A stretch of DNA of 64,000 nt from JAGWBG01 sp034421095 (GCA_034421095.1 DAOUKR010000002.1:69048-133047); one strand, 5' to 3'. Counted from the stretch's first letter, positions 15,092-24,186 are shown. Translations and numbers: made by a program. Notes: generated by a model from the letters alone, not told the origin.

Positions 15092-17674
15092 CTAGCTTAT
15101 CCAGAAGGTGGAGCCGGTCTCCTCTTTCTGCACCTCAATGCGCGCCGGGAAAGCCTCTTTTAACTCGTCCAGATGGGTTATGACGATAATCTTCTTGAAG
15201 TCCTCTTCAATGGCCCGTATAACGTCCAGAATCCTCTCCCGTCCGGCAGCGTCCTGGGTGCCGAAGCCCTCATCTATGAACAGGGTGGGAAGGGGAGCGC
15301 CTCTGCGATGGGCCAGTACCTTGGAAAGCGCGATTCTGAGGGCCAGATTTATGCGGAACGCTTCGCCACCACTGAATAGCTCATAGCTTCTGGGGCCCAT
15401 CTCGTCGCTAATCTTTATCTCCAGGGTCTCGATAGGCTCACCCCGCCTGCTCCTGGGCTCCCTCTGGGTCTCCAGCTTGAGGTGCATACGGCCATCGGTC
15501 ATCCGGCCCAGGAGGTCATTTGCCTCCTTCTCAATATGGGGCAGGACGGTTTCGATGAGCATGGCCTGTGCTCCGCGCTTGCCGAAAGCTTCCGTCAACT
15601 CCCGGTAGATGCTCTGCTCCTCTTGAAAAGCCTTGAGACTACCCTCTTTGTCATCCATCGCCTTTTCCAGGTCATCCAACCTTTTTAGATGGCCTTCAAG
15701 GTCACCCTGACGCCGGGATAACTCCATGTTTCTGGCATCCAACTCGCGATGAGCCTTTTCAACCTCTCCAAGTTTGACTTCCCACGCGGGAAGCTCAGCG
15801 ACTGCCTTCTCCATATCTCGTTGACTGTCCCTGCCCCGTGAAAGGTCATCCTGGCGCCGATGGAGCATCTCCTCATTCCTGGAGAGGGAGTCCTGCTCCT
15901 GGGGCAGATTTGTTTCTGCATCCTCAAGGCGCCTGTGCCGCTCCTCGAAGGGCTGTAGCTCCTGAATCTCGTTGTACAGGCGATTGTGAGTTTCCCCGTC
16001 ATATCCAAGGGCCTCAATTCCCGCCTCCAACTCTGCCAGTTGCCGACGTTCCTTCGCTGAAAAATCGCCTTTCTCCAGCCGGGCGCTCTCCTCCTCCAGG
16101 TCTCTGACGACCTGGCCCAGTTCTGCCGCCGCTGTGGTGGACTCATCCAACTGACGCTGGAGGACAGCAACCGCTCCCTGGACTTCCCTCTGACTGCGGC
16201 GCAAGGCGGCTTCCAGCTTGGGAAGCTTCTGGTCGAGGTCAGCCTGCTCCTTCTCCTTCGCCTTGAGGTTCGAGTCGTTTTGCCTGTACAACTGGGCCTT
16301 CGATTCTCTCTGGGATTTGTAGTTTTCCAGCAGGCGCTCGCACCCGTCGGGACCCAGTTGAGTCCCACACAGGGGGCACTGGGCGTCCTGGTGGGAGCCT
16401 TGTACCATGTCCAGCTTGGAGCGAATCTCCTGTCCCTCGGTCTGTAGCTGTATGCTTACCGCTTTCAGCTCCCCTATCTGTGTAGCCAGAGCCTGGAGGT
16501 GCCGACGCCCGTCCACTATGTCCTGGTCCTCTTTTGCCAGAGCATCGAGACGGCTCTTGGACTCATCCAATTTGCCACTGATGGAAGGTATGGCATCGGC
16601 CCTGGGGCGAAGGTCATCACTGACACGTTTCTTCATCTGTTTAATCTGTTCTTCCAGCCGTGTCCTTGCGCTTTCAATCGTCCGCTCCAGGTCGGACTTG
16701 CCCTTCGTGAGAGTGTCGAAACGCTCTCGGGAAGCGTTGAGCTCTTCGTAGCGGCGGCGAAGCTCCAGTAACCCCGCAAGCCCCTTCCGGATGGTATCTC
16801 TCTCCTGGACGAGGGCCTGATAGCCTGCGATGCGGTCCCGGCGAGAGTTTATGTCCTTCTGCATGTCCAGAATCTCGGACTCTATGGTAGGAATACGCAC
16901 GTTCAACTCGTCAAGCTCGCCACGCTTTCGTCTCAAGTCGTCAACCCGGGACTTCAGGGCATCCAGAGTGTCCCTGCTGGCATTGAGCCGGCTGTTCACT
17001 TCCCCAAGCTCTCTGTTGACGTTCTCAAGCTCAACGCTATACCTGTCCCGGCTGCCAACCTCGCGGCGCATCCCCTCCAGGTCGCCTTCAATGATTTTGG
17101 CCTCTACCTCCTTCTCGTCGCCCAACTTCTTCGCCCGGATTTGCAACTGGTCATAAAGGTCGAGTCCCAGAATTTTTGCCAATACCTCCTTGCGCTCCCC
17201 GGCGGTCTTGTTGGTGAATTCATCGGCACGGCCCTGAAGGAGGAAGGCACTATTGATAAAGGTGTCGTAGTCCGTGCCGGTAATGCGGTCAATGCTGGCC
17301 TGGGTCTCGCGTATCGAGTTGCCGGTTATAGGGCGAAAGTCCTCTCCCGCGAATATCTGGAGTTGCAAATCACTGGCACCCTGGCGTCTGCGTCCACTGC
17401 CGTTGGAGTGCCTCCGCGTGACCCTATGGCGTTCATCCCGGGCCAGGAACTCCAGTTCCACCAGCATGTCGTCGCAGCCGAAGTGGATAAGCTCATCCTG
17501 AGTCTTGCCCCGCGCTTTACCCCAGAGTGCCCACGTTATAGCGTCCAGAAGGGCCGACTTGCCATGCCCGTTCTGGCCACACAGGCAGGCTACGTGAATA
17601 CCGTCAAGGTCCAGAGTCGGCACACCGTCTCGGTAGCACAGGAAGTTTTTCAGGGTCAGCTTGAGAGGTATCAT
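15092..17674 (-). CDS. sbcC: SbcC/Rad50-like AAA ATPase
   Basis: 860-residue SMC-like ATPase. The N-terminal half-domain has NFLCYRDGVPTLDL and Walker A GQNGHGKSALLDAITWALWG (about residues 33-52). Two long coiled-coil arms flank a zinc hook CPLCGTQLG near residue 435. The C-terminal half has the signature LFSGGEAFRINLALRIAL and Walker B TLFIDEGFGTQD. Such proteins tether DNA ends and, with the SbcD/Mre11 nuclease, open hairpin or protein-blocked ends. No sbcD is adjacent, which is unusual. About 860 residues is within the Rad50 range and shorter than E. coli SbcC. Confidence 0.9.
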   Translation of the reverse strand: MIPLKLTLKNFLCYRDGVPTLDLDGIHVACLCGQNGHGKSALLDAITWALWGKARGKTQDELIHFGCDDMLVELEFLARDERHRVTRRHSNGSGRRRQGASDLQLQIFAGEDFRPITGNSIRETQASIDRITGTDYDTFINSAFLLQGRADEFTNKTAGERKEVLAKILGLDLYDQLQIRAKKLGDEKEVEAKIIEGDLEGMRREVGSRDRYSVELENVNRELGEVNSRLNASRDTLDALKSRVDDLRRKRGELDELNVRIPTIESEILDMQKDINSRRDRIAGYQALVQERDTIRKGLAGLLELRRRYEELNASRERFDTLTKGKSDLERTIESARTRLEEQIKQMKKRVSDDLRPRADAIPSISGKLDESKSRLDALAKEDQDIVDGRRHLQALATQIGELKAVSIQLQTEGQEIRSKLDMVQGSHQDAQCPLCGTQLGPDGCERLLENYKSQRESKAQLYRQNDSNLKAKEKEQADLDQKLPKLEAALRRSQREVQGAVAVLQRQLDESTTAAAELGQVVRDLEEESARLEKGDFSAKERRQLAELEAGIEALGYDGETHNRLYNEIQELQPFEERHRRLEDAETNLPQEQDSLSRNEEMLHRRQDDLSRGRDSQRDMEKAVAELPAWEVKLGEVEKAHRELDARNMELSRRQGDLEGHLKRLDDLEKAMDDKEGSLKAFQEEQSIYRELTEAFGKRGAQAMLIETVLPHIEKEANDLLGRMTDGRMHLKLETQREPRSRRGEPIETLEIKISDEMGPRSYELFSGGEAFRINLALRIALSKVLAHRRGAPLPTLFIDEGFGTQDAAGRERILDVIRAIEEDFKKIIVITHLDELKEAFPARIEVQKEETGSTFWIS

Positions 17675-17800
17675 GGCTACTTCTCCGGTGATTTCCGATT
17701 ATTCTAGCATATCCGCCTCTCCGCTTCAGAAGCAGCCGGGGGCCGGTATCTCCAACACCCCCGGATAATACCGGTGCAGTAGGGTCTTCCGATTGTACCC

Positions 17801-17909
17801 CCTTCTCCTTCACGCACCTTTCCCCCTCATCCTAACCTTCTCCCGCCAGGGGAGAAGGGACAATACCCCCTCGCCCTTGACGGGAGAGGGTTGGGGTGAG
17901 GGGGAATGA
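17801..17909. repeat. CCCTCTCCC-type dispersed repeats
   Basis: Two tandem hairpins: CCTTCTCCC-GCCA-GGGGAGAAGG (17836-17858) and a CCCTCGCCCTTGACGGGAGAGG type stem after it. Same family as the elements at 5579, 25044, 28312, 53110 and 57171. The 307-base gap between sbcC-like and groEL also holds the groEL terminator; no gene is seen. Confidence 0.65.
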
Positions 17910-17914
17910 TAAAG

Positions 17915-17945
17915 AATGGCCCCAATGCTGAGCATCGGGGCCATT
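17915..17945 (-). terminator. Terminator hairpin of the groESL operon
   Basis: AATGGCCCC (17915-17923) pairs with GGGGCCATT (17937-17945), with an inner ATGCT/AGCAT stem. On the minus strand it follows the groEL stop by 37 bases and is followed by CTTTAT, a weak U tract. Confidence 0.75.
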
Positions 17946-17981
17946 GGTTCTTGCTCCGGGGTAATTGGTGGTACGGAGCTA

Positions 17982-19601
17982 TTAATACTCCATCGGAGGC
18001 ATGGGCGGGCCTGCCGCAGCTTCCTTCTGGGGTATTTCGGTTATCATGGACTCGGTGGTCAGCACCATGCCCGCGACGCTGGCAGCGTTCTGCAGGGCCG
18101 AGCGGGTTACCTTCACCGGGTCAACGATACCCTGGTCAAGCATCTGGGCGTACTCTCCTATGTCGGCATCGTAACCATAGTCGTCCTGATGCTGCCTCAC
18201 TGAATCGAGGACTACGGCGCCCTCCTGTCCGGCGTTCTGGACTATGAGACGTAGTGGCACTTCCAGGCCGCGCGAGATAATGCTTGCGCCCACCGCCTCA
18301 TCGCCATCCAGCTTCAGGGAGTCCAACGCCCTCTGGGACCTTACCAGGGCTACCCCGCCTCCGGGGACAATGCCCTCTTCCACGGCCGCTCTGGTGGCGG
18401 ATAGAGCGTCTTCCACGCGGGCCTTGCGCTCCTTCAACTCTATCTCCGTAGCCGCACCCACCTTTACAACAGCCACGCCACCGGACAGCTTGGCCATTCT
18501 CTCCTGCAGCTTTTCTCTGTCGAACTCGGATGTGGTCTCTTCAATCTGGGACCTTATCTGGGTTATGCGGCCCTTGATGGCGTCCTCAGAGCCTCTGCCC
18601 TCAACTATGGTGCACTCATCCTTGTTGGCCGTGACCCTTCTGGCCTGTCCCATGTCGTTAACGGTGGCGCTGTCCAGCTTACGCCCTGTCTCCTCGCTGA
18701 TGACGGTGCCGCCGGTGAGGATAGCTATATCCTCCAGCATAGCCTTGCGCCTGTCGCCGAAGCCCGGTGCCTTGACAGCCAGAATGTTGAGAGTGCCACG
18801 GAGCTTGTTCACCACCAGAGTGGCCAGGGCCTCGCCTTCCACATCCTCGCCGATTATCACCACGTTCTTCTTCCCTATCTGGAGCAGTTTCTCCAGAACG
18901 GGGAGCATGTCGGATACGGCGGACACCTTCTTGTCGGTGATGATGATGGACGGGTCCTCTATGACGGTCTCCATGCGGTCCGGGTTGGTGATGAAGTAGG
19001 GGGAGATGTAGCCCCGGTCTATCTGCATCCCTTCTACGTACTCGGTCTCGTCGTTCAAGCTCTTGGACTCTTCCACGGTTATGACGCCGTCCTTACCCAC
19101 CTTCTCCATGGCGTCTGCGATGGTCTGGCCGATGTGGTCTTCATGAGCCGAGAGGGCGGCCACCTGGGCAATCTGGTCCCTGCTGTCCACGGAGGCGGAC
19201 ATGCTCTTTAGCTCTGCCACAATGGCTTCCACAGCCTTGTCAATGCCACGCTTGAGGGCCATAGGGTTGGCGCCTGCAGCCACGTTCCTGAAGCCGTCGG
19301 TGATGATTGACTGGGCCAGCACTACCGAGGTGGTGGTCCCGTCGCCGGCGGTATCGTTGGTCTTGCTGGCAGCCTCTTTGAGGAGTTGGGCGCCCATGTT
19401 CTCGAAGGGGTCGGGAAGCTCAATCTCCTTGGCGATTGTGACGCCGTCGCTGCAGACTTGCGGCGGGCCAAACTTCTTGTCCAGTATTACGTTCCTGCCT
19501 TTGGGTCCCAGGGTAATCTTCACGGCGTCTGCAAGGGTGTCTATTCCGGTTCTGAGGGACTTGCGGGCATCCTCCGCGTAAGTAAGCTGTTTACCTGCCA
19601 T
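17982..19601 (-). CDS. groEL: Chaperonin GroEL
   Basis: 539-residue 60-kDa chaperonin subunit that folds proteins in the GroEL/GroES chamber at the expense of ATP. Clear blocks: TLGPKGRNVILDKKFG, NDTAGDGTTTSVVLAQSI (ATP site), GYISPYFITN, ALATLVVNKLRGTL and EGIVPGGGVAL. The C-terminus ends MPPMEY without the Gly/Met repeats of E. coli. It is second in the operon, 18 bases behind groES, with a purine-rich AGGAGAGAAGGAG ribosome site, and should share the CIRCE control upstream. Confidence 0.98.
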   Translation of the reverse strand: MAGKQLTYAEDARKSLRTGIDTLADAVKITLGPKGRNVILDKKFGPPQVCSDGVTIAKEIELPDPFENMGAQLLKEAASKTNDTAGDGTTTSVVLAQSIITDGFRNVAAGANPMALKRGIDKAVEAIVAELKSMSASVDSRDQIAQVAALSAHEDHIGQTIADAMEKVGKDGVITVEESKSLNDETEYVEGMQIDRGYISPYFITNPDRMETVIEDPSIIITDKKVSAVSDMLPVLEKLLQIGKKNVVIIGEDVEGEALATLVVNKLRGTLNILAVKAPGFGDRRKAMLEDIAILTGGTVISEETGRKLDSATVNDMGQARRVTANKDECTIVEGRGSEDAIKGRITQIRSQIEETTSEFDREKLQERMAKLSGGVAVVKVGAATEIELKERKARVEDALSATRAAVEEGIVPGGGVALVRSQRALDSLKLDGDEAVGASIISRGLEVPLRLIVQNAGQEGAVVLDSVRQHQDDYGYDADIGEYAQMLDQGIVDPVKVTRSALQNAASVAGMVLTTESMITEIPQKEAAAGPPMPPMEY

Positions 19602-19619
19602 TTCTCCTTCTCTCCTCTA

Positions 19620-19922
19620 CTAACTAGAAATTTTGGCCAGAATGTCGCTTTCTCTCAGGATGAGATACTCGTCATCGCCGTCCTTGTACTCGGTGCCGGC
19701 GAATTTGGAGTAGATAACCCGATCACCCACCTTGATCTCCATGGCAACGCGACCCTTCCCGTCTTCGGTAGACCGGCCGGGGCCTACAGCCACAACTTCG
19801 CCCTCCTGGGGTTTTTCTCTCGCGGTATCAGGTAGAATCAGCCCCGACGCCGTCGTTACTTCATCCTGCTCCGCGGGCTTGACGACCACCCTTTCGCCTA
19901 GGGGTGTGAAATTTGCCACCAT
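19620..19922 (-). CDS. groES: Co-chaperonin GroES
   Basis: 100-residue GroES that caps GroEL. Typical sequence: FTPLGERVVVKPAEQDEVT, the mobile loop TTASGLILPDTA, EGEVVAVGPG and the final YLILRESDILAKI. AAGGAGG lies a few bases before the ATG. It is first in the groESL operon, downstream of a strong promoter and a CIRCE operator. Confidence 0.98.
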   Translation of the reverse strand: MVANFTPLGERVVVKPAEQDEVTTASGLILPDTAREKPQEGEVVAVGPGRSTEDGKGRVAMEIKVGDRVIYSKFAGTEYKDGDDEYLILRESDILAKISS

Positions 19923-19962
19923 TGTCCTCCTTGTCTTGATAGTCAGTGTCTTGCGTCCTGAT

Positions 19963-19989
19963 TTAGCACTCCCAGATAGGGAGTGCTAA
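19963..19989 (-). promoter_or_regulatory. CIRCE operator (HrcA site) of groESL
   Basis: A perfect CIRCE: TTAGCACTC, 9 bases, GAGTGCTAA. It lies between the promoter and groES, so the HrcA repressor should block the operon in the absence of heat shock. hrcA itself is not in the window. Confidence 0.95.
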
Positions 19990-20000
19990 AGCTCCCAAAT

Positions 20001-20029
20001 ATAGTAAAATACCCGTCGGGCCTTGTCAA
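20001..20029 (-). promoter_or_regulatory. groESL promoter
   Basis: On the minus strand TTGACA (20024-20029) is followed after 17 bases by TACTAT (20001-20006), a near-consensus vegetative sigma promoter. Transcription would start just at the CIRCE element, consistent with HrcA repression. Confidence 0.85.
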
Positions 20030-20088
20030 TAGCCCCCTTCGGTTTTACTATTAGAGCACTTCAGAGCGTGGTGGTTGAACAGCCGGAG

Positions 20089-20877
20089 ATGGATAAGACA
20101 TACAAGACGGTGGCCTGGGATTTCAGGCCTCCCATAGTGTCTATTACGCTGAACAGGCCGCGTGTTTCCAACCGGGTGAACCTTCTGATGGCTATGGAAC
20201 TGAGGCATCTGTTCCAACACCTGCACGAAGAAGGTGACGCTCGCGTTGCCATCATCACGGGCAGAGGCAGGGCCTTCTCCGTTGGACGGGAACCCGTCTC
20301 CTTTGGCAAGGACGTGGGCCGGTCTCACACCCCCTCGGAGTGGCTGGAGCTTCACCGCGCGGCATCCACCCTGGCAGGAGCCGGAATGCCTATCATCGCC
20401 GCCCTGAACGGGGATGCAATAGACCACGGGCTGGAGCTTGCCCTGGCCTGCGACCTGCGTATCGCAGCCCGTGGAGTCTCGCTGGCGTCCACCGACCTGT
20501 CACGGGGGATAGTCCCCTGGGACGGGGGCACCCAGAGGCTGCCAAGGCTGGTGGGCAAGGCCCTGGCCCTGGAAATGCTGCTGACTAGCCAGCTGTTGGA
20601 TGCCGAAGAGGCCCACAGAGTCGGGTTGGTGAACGCGGTGGTAGAACCCGATACCCTTGCCGGCAGTTCTGAAAAGATGGCCCTGGAGATAGCGTCGGGG
20701 GCACCCATTGCCACACGCTACGCCAGGGAGACGGTGCTCAAGGGAATGGACATGACCCTTGAGCAAGGGCTGAGGCTGGAGGCGGACCTCAGTATTCTCC
20801 TCCAGAGCACCGCCGACCGGGCCGAGGGCTTGAGGTCCTTCCTGGAAAGGCGCGAGCCGGAGTTCAGAGGAGAGTAG
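20089..20877 (+). CDS. Enoyl-CoA hydratase/isomerase family protein (divergent)
   Basis: 262-residue crotonase-fold protein. Oxyanion-hole segments AIITGRGRAFSVGREPVSF and AALNGDAIDHGLELALACDLRIAA are present. Where hydratases have P-E in the F/M-PE-xLG motif this protein has STDLSRGIVPWDGGTQ, so one catalytic Glu is replaced and the activity may be isomerase or other rather than hydration. The start is uncertain: the ATG at 20089 places the TVAWDFRPPIVSITLNRP strand correctly, but an earlier GTG is possible. It precedes a second, canonical paralogue by 8 bases, likely an operon with the acyl-CoA ligase. Confidence 0.82.
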   Translation: MDKTYKTVAWDFRPPIVSITLNRPRVSNRVNLLMAMELRHLFQHLHEEGDARVAIITGRGRAFSVGREPVSFGKDVGRSHTPSEWLELHRAASTLAGAGMPIIAALNGDAIDHGLELALACDLRIAARGVSLASTDLSRGIVPWDGGTQRLPRLVGKALALEMLLTSQLLDAEEAHRVGLVNAVVEPDTLAGSSEKMALEIASGAPIATRYARETVLKGMDMTLEQGLRLEADLSILLQSTADRAEGLRSFLERREPEFRGE

Positions 20878-20885
20878 GCTACAAT

Positions 20886-21635
20886 ATGAGTCGTAGATGC
20901 GACGGGGCGTACGGATTCCAGACCATCACCTACAGCGTGGCCGGCGGGATAGCCAGCATCGCTCTGAACCGCCCCCACGTGCTCAATGCCTACAACGTGG
21001 AGATGCGGGACGAGCTTTATCAGGCCCTGGAAGCGGTGAGGGACGATAGCGAGGTCAGCTTGGCGGTCTTCCGGGGGGAAGGTCGCGCCTTCTGCGTCGG
21101 GGCAGACCTGACCGAGTTCGGCACGGCCCCGTCCCAGATAATCGCCAGGGACGTGAGGTGGGAGAGGGACGTTTGGGGAATGTTCCTGAGCATATCCAAG
21201 CCCCTCATCTCTTCCATACACGGGTACTGCCTCGGGTCAGGCATAGAAATAGCCCTTCTCTGCGACATCAGAATCGCAGCCGACGACGCGGTCTTTGGAA
21301 TGCCGGAGGTGTCTCTGGGAATGATACCGGCGGCAGGAGGCACGCAAACGCTGCCCCGCACCATCGGCACATCGAGAGCGCTGGAGTTGCTGCTTGTGCG
21401 AAGGCGGTTCGGGAGTTCCGAAGCCCTTGGCCTTGGCCTGGTGACCAGGGTGGTGGAGCGAGGGACGCTGGAGTCCGAGACGGAAGCCACGGCTCGGCGC
21501 ATTGTTTCAATGAATCAGGGGGCCGTCAGGGCCGTCAAAGAGGCGGTCTGGCAGGGTGCGGACTTGCCCCTGGAACCGGCCCTTGACCTGGAGACGCGCC
21601 TGGCGCTGGGTGCTATGGCTGAAAAGGGAAAGTGA
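20886..21635 (+). CDS. Enoyl-CoA hydratase/isomerase family protein
   Basis: 249-residue crotonase. FRGEGRAFCVGADLTEF and SSIHGYCLGSGIEIALLCDIRIAA form the CoA/oxyanion site, and GMPEVSLGMIPAAGGTQTLPR carries the Glu expected for hydration of enoyl-CoA. Translation begins 8 bases after the divergent paralogue. With the acyl-CoA ligase that follows at 21716, the three genes suggest activation and beta-oxidation-like processing of a carboxylic acid whose identity cannot be read from sequence. Confidence 0.9.
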   Translation: MSRRCDGAYGFQTITYSVAGGIASIALNRPHVLNAYNVEMRDELYQALEAVRDDSEVSLAVFRGEGRAFCVGADLTEFGTAPSQIIARDVRWERDVWGMFLSISKPLISSIHGYCLGSGIEIALLCDIRIAADDAVFGMPEVSLGMIPAAGGTQTLPRTIGTSRALELLLVRRRFGSSEALGLGLVTRVVERGTLESETEATARRIVSMNQGAVRAVKEAVWQGADLPLEPALDLETRLALGAMAEKGK

Positions 21636-21715
21636 AAGCGGCCTGACCAGCCTGCCTCAGCGGGGGCAGGTACAATTGCTGTCAACCAACCTATAGTGAT
21701 AGTGGAGGTAGCTCT

Positions 21716-23287
21716 ATGAACACCACCGAGTTTCTTACCATTGCTTGCGCTATCGTGCCCGACAGGACGGCGATGGTCTTTGATGGCAGGCGCTTCAGCT
21801 ACGAGGAGCTTCAGGAGAGAGTCAACCGCCTGGCCAACGCCCTCTCGGACCTGGGGGTGGGAAGGGGCGACAGGGTAGCCATCATGCAGGTGAACTGTAA
21901 CCAGATGATAGAGACCTATTTCGCCGCCGCCAAGCTGGATGCCATCTTCGTTCCCCTGAACTTCAGGGCCATGGGGAATGAGCTGGCACAAATGCTCAAC
22001 AGCGCCGAGCCTGCCGTGTTCTTTGTGGGAGGCAGGTACGTGGACCTGGTCAAGTCGGTGAGGGACCGGGTAATTCCCCCCAACTACATTGCATCGCTGG
22101 AAGAGAGGGTCGGAGGTGAGTGGCTCTTCTACGAGGACTTACTGGAGTCCTCTTCGCCCGAGGAGATGCATTTCCCGGAGGGAGACGACGAGGATACCAC
22201 CATCCTGATGTACACGGCGGGGACCACTGGCGAGGCGAAGGGCGTCATGCTCACCCACCAGAGCTTCACCTCCTACCTGCTGTCCAACGTCACCCCGCCG
22301 GACCCGGACCTGGAGGAACGGAACCTCCTATCCGTGCCCCTTTACCACATCGCCGGGCTGCAGGCGGTACTGGCTGCCGTATACGGGGGCAGGACGCTGG
22401 TAGTAATGAGGCAGTTCGAGTCCCAGGAGTGGATGGAACTGGTGCAGCGGGAGAAGCCCGACCGAGCGATGATGGTGCCGACCATGCTCAAGCAGCTTAT
22501 GGACCATCCCCGGTTCCACAGCTACGACTTGTCCAGCGTTCAGGTGATAACCTACGGGGCCGCTCCCATGCCTCTGGAGGTCATACGGCGGGCCATAGAG
22601 GAGTTTCCCAATGCCAGTTTCATCAACGCCTTTGGCCAGACGGAGACGGCCTCCACGATTACGATGCTGCCCCCCCAAGACCACGTGCTCGATGGGACGC
22701 CGGAAGAGGTGGAAAGGAAGCTCAAGCACCTCACGTCCATCGGCAAGCCCCTGGATGACGTTGAGGTTGCCATAGTGGATGAGGACGGAGAGCCTGTGCC
22801 CGCCGGAGAGGTGGGCGAGATTGTGGCCAGCGGACCACGAATCATGAAGGGCTACTGGAGACAGGACGAGGCCACCGAGAGCACCATCAGGGGAGGGGCG
22901 CTCTACACCGGCGACCTGGGCTATCAGGACGAGGACGGCTACATTTACCTGTCGGGCAGGGCCAAGGACTTCATCAAGCGGGGCGGCGAGATGGTGTCCC
23001 CAGAGGAGGTGGAGCGGGTCCTGATGTCCCATCCCGGCGTGGAGGACGCGGCAATCATAGGCGTCCCCGACGTGGACTGGGGGGAGCGGGTAAGGGCTGT
23101 GGTGGTAAGAAGGGAAGCGTCGGCCATCGAAGAGGAGCTTATAGAGTATTGCCACCAGCGCCTTGCCAGTTTCAAGAAGCCCGAGTCAGTGGTTTTCGTT
23201 GACGAGTTGCCGCGCAACGCACTGGGGAAGGTGCTGAAACGGGTGCTGAGGGAGGAGCACGGTCACTCCATGGAACCTGCGTCCTGA
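21716..23287 (+). CDS. Acyl-CoA ligase (AMP-binding, FadD-like)
   Basis: 523-residue acyl-adenylate-forming enzyme that makes acyl-CoA from a carboxylic acid, ATP and CoA. Motifs: the P-loop MYTAGTTGEAKGVMLTH near residue 165, INAFGQTETASTITML near 305, YTGDLGYQDEDGYIYLSGRAKD near 400, and the catalytic Lys in PRNALGKVLKRVLRE close to the C-terminus. GGAGGT stands 7 bases before the ATG at 21716. No signal peptide, so cytoplasmic. Substrate unknown; probably works with the two hydratases upstream. Confidence 0.92.
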   Translation: MNTTEFLTIACAIVPDRTAMVFDGRRFSYEELQERVNRLANALSDLGVGRGDRVAIMQVNCNQMIETYFAAAKLDAIFVPLNFRAMGNELAQMLNSAEPAVFFVGGRYVDLVKSVRDRVIPPNYIASLEERVGGEWLFYEDLLESSSPEEMHFPEGDDEDTTILMYTAGTTGEAKGVMLTHQSFTSYLLSNVTPPDPDLEERNLLSVPLYHIAGLQAVLAAVYGGRTLVVMRQFESQEWMELVQREKPDRAMMVPTMLKQLMDHPRFHSYDLSSVQVITYGAAPMPLEVIRRAIEEFPNASFINAFGQTETASTITMLPPQDHVLDGTPEEVERKLKHLTSIGKPLDDVEVAIVDEDGEPVPAGEVGEIVASGPRIMKGYWRQDEATESTIRGGALYTGDLGYQDEDGYIYLSGRAKDFIKRGGEMVSPEEVERVLMSHPGVEDAAIIGVPDVDWGERVRAVVVRREASAIEEELIEYCHQRLASFKKPESVVFVDELPRNALGKVLKRVLREEHGHSMEPAS

Positions 23288-23381
23288 TGAGTGGGTGTTA
23301 CCTGGCAAGGAGGATTCTTTCCAGGCCACCATCCCTACGACCGCTACTTAAGAACCCAAGAGGCTTGGAGTCCACGGTCTG

Positions 23382-23903
23382 ATGTTACTGGTCTTTGGAG
23401 GTCTTCCCGGAGTGGGCAAAACAGCAATTGCCACTGGACTAGCAAGGGGCATTAAGGCCGTTCATCTACGCATTGATTCCATAGAGCAGGCGTTGCGCAA
23501 CTCATCCGTAACGATATCGGGGCCAGAGGGGTACATGGTCGCTTATGCGATTGCCGAGGATAACCTGAGATTGGGCCGCACCGTGATAGCCGATTCTGTG
23601 AACCCAGTGGAGGCAACCCGAGCCGCCTGGCGGAGGGTCGCCGAGCGGACAGGCAAGCGGTGCGTCGAGATTGAGATTGTCTGCTCCGACCAGGAGGAGC
23701 ACCGGCGCAGGGTCGAGTCACGGATAGCTGACATCGTCGGACACCAATTGCCTACGTGGCAGCAGGTATGTGATCGTGAGTATGAACCATGGCAGGCCAG
23801 TATCGTCATAGATACAGCGGGACAGCATATCAAGGCGAGCGTTTCGGCACTGCTAGAAAGACTGGAAGGCTTTGGACAAAACGGACCATCTGGTCCTGGC
23901 TAA
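23382..23903 (+). CDS. P-loop kinase-like ATPase
   Basis: 173-residue small P-loop NTPase with Walker A GGLPGVGKTAIATGLA near the N-terminus, a kinase-type substrate stretch (VHLRIDSIEQALRN), VIADSVNPVEATRAAWR and an Arg-rich lid (SDQEEHRRRVESRIAD). It resembles zeta-toxin/gluconate-kinase-like or chloramphenicol-phosphotransferase-like kinases; the phosphate acceptor is unknown. The last dozen residues (FGQNGPSGPG) run into the reverse complement of a toxin relic, so the C-terminus is probably rebuilt after a rearrangement. Confidence 0.75.
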   Translation: MLLVFGGLPGVGKTAIATGLARGIKAVHLRIDSIEQALRNSSVTISGPEGYMVAYAIAEDNLRLGRTVIADSVNPVEATRAAWRRVAERTGKRCVEIEIVCSDQEEHRRRVESRIADIVGHQLPTWQQVCDREYEPWQASIVIDTAGQHIKASVSALLERLEGFGQNGPSGPG

Positions 23904-23975
23904 CAGGCCTTGCTCTTGGGGTCGAAGTTCGCCACCCAGCGCAAAGATGAGAATGTGGGTGTCAAGATTGAGCAT
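23853..23975 (-). pseudogene. Truncated VapC (PIN) toxin remnant
   Basis: Directly after the Phd-like antitoxin, overlapping its last 14 bases, an ATG at 23975 opens a 40-residue frame starting MLNLDTHILIFALGGELRP. This is the conserved N-terminus of a VapC PIN toxin (D5 is the first metal ligand) up to about GLLARTRWS, after which it turns into unrelated sequence and stops. The rest of the roughly 130-residue domain is missing; the kinase gene lies there instead on the other strand. A decayed toxin is the simplest reading. Confidence 0.72.
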
Positions 23976-24186
23976 CGGCATCCCAGTGGAGGCCGGTCGT
24001 GAATACGTTGCCCCTTATCTTCAACTTGTGCCGCAGGCTACCTATAAGGTCGGCTCCCTGGCTGTCGTATGGGAGGAGACGGGCAACAGGCTTGCCGCGC
24101 TTCGTGATGATCAGGCCGTCGGCGTCGAGATGGTCCAACAGCGCCAAGCATTGTTCCTTGAACTTTGCGGCTCCAATCTCTTTCAT
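23962..24186 (-). CDS. Phd/YefM-type antitoxin (partner toxin broken)
   Basis: 74-residue protein with the Phd/YefM N-terminal fold: KEIGAAKFKEQCLALLDHL, then GLIITKRGKPVARLLPYD and a short toxin-wrapping tail. In an intact module it would neutralise a PIN toxin and repress the operon. The toxin gene starts inside its 3' end but is truncated, so this is an orphan antitoxin. TGTCCATATTAAAGGGGAGCG upstream provides an AGGGGAG ribosome site. It could still act against toxins encoded elsewhere. Confidence 0.85.
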   Translation of the reverse strand: MKEIGAAKFKEQCLALLDHLDADGLIITKRGKPVARLLPYDSQGADLIGSLRHKLKIRGNVFTTGLHWDADAQS

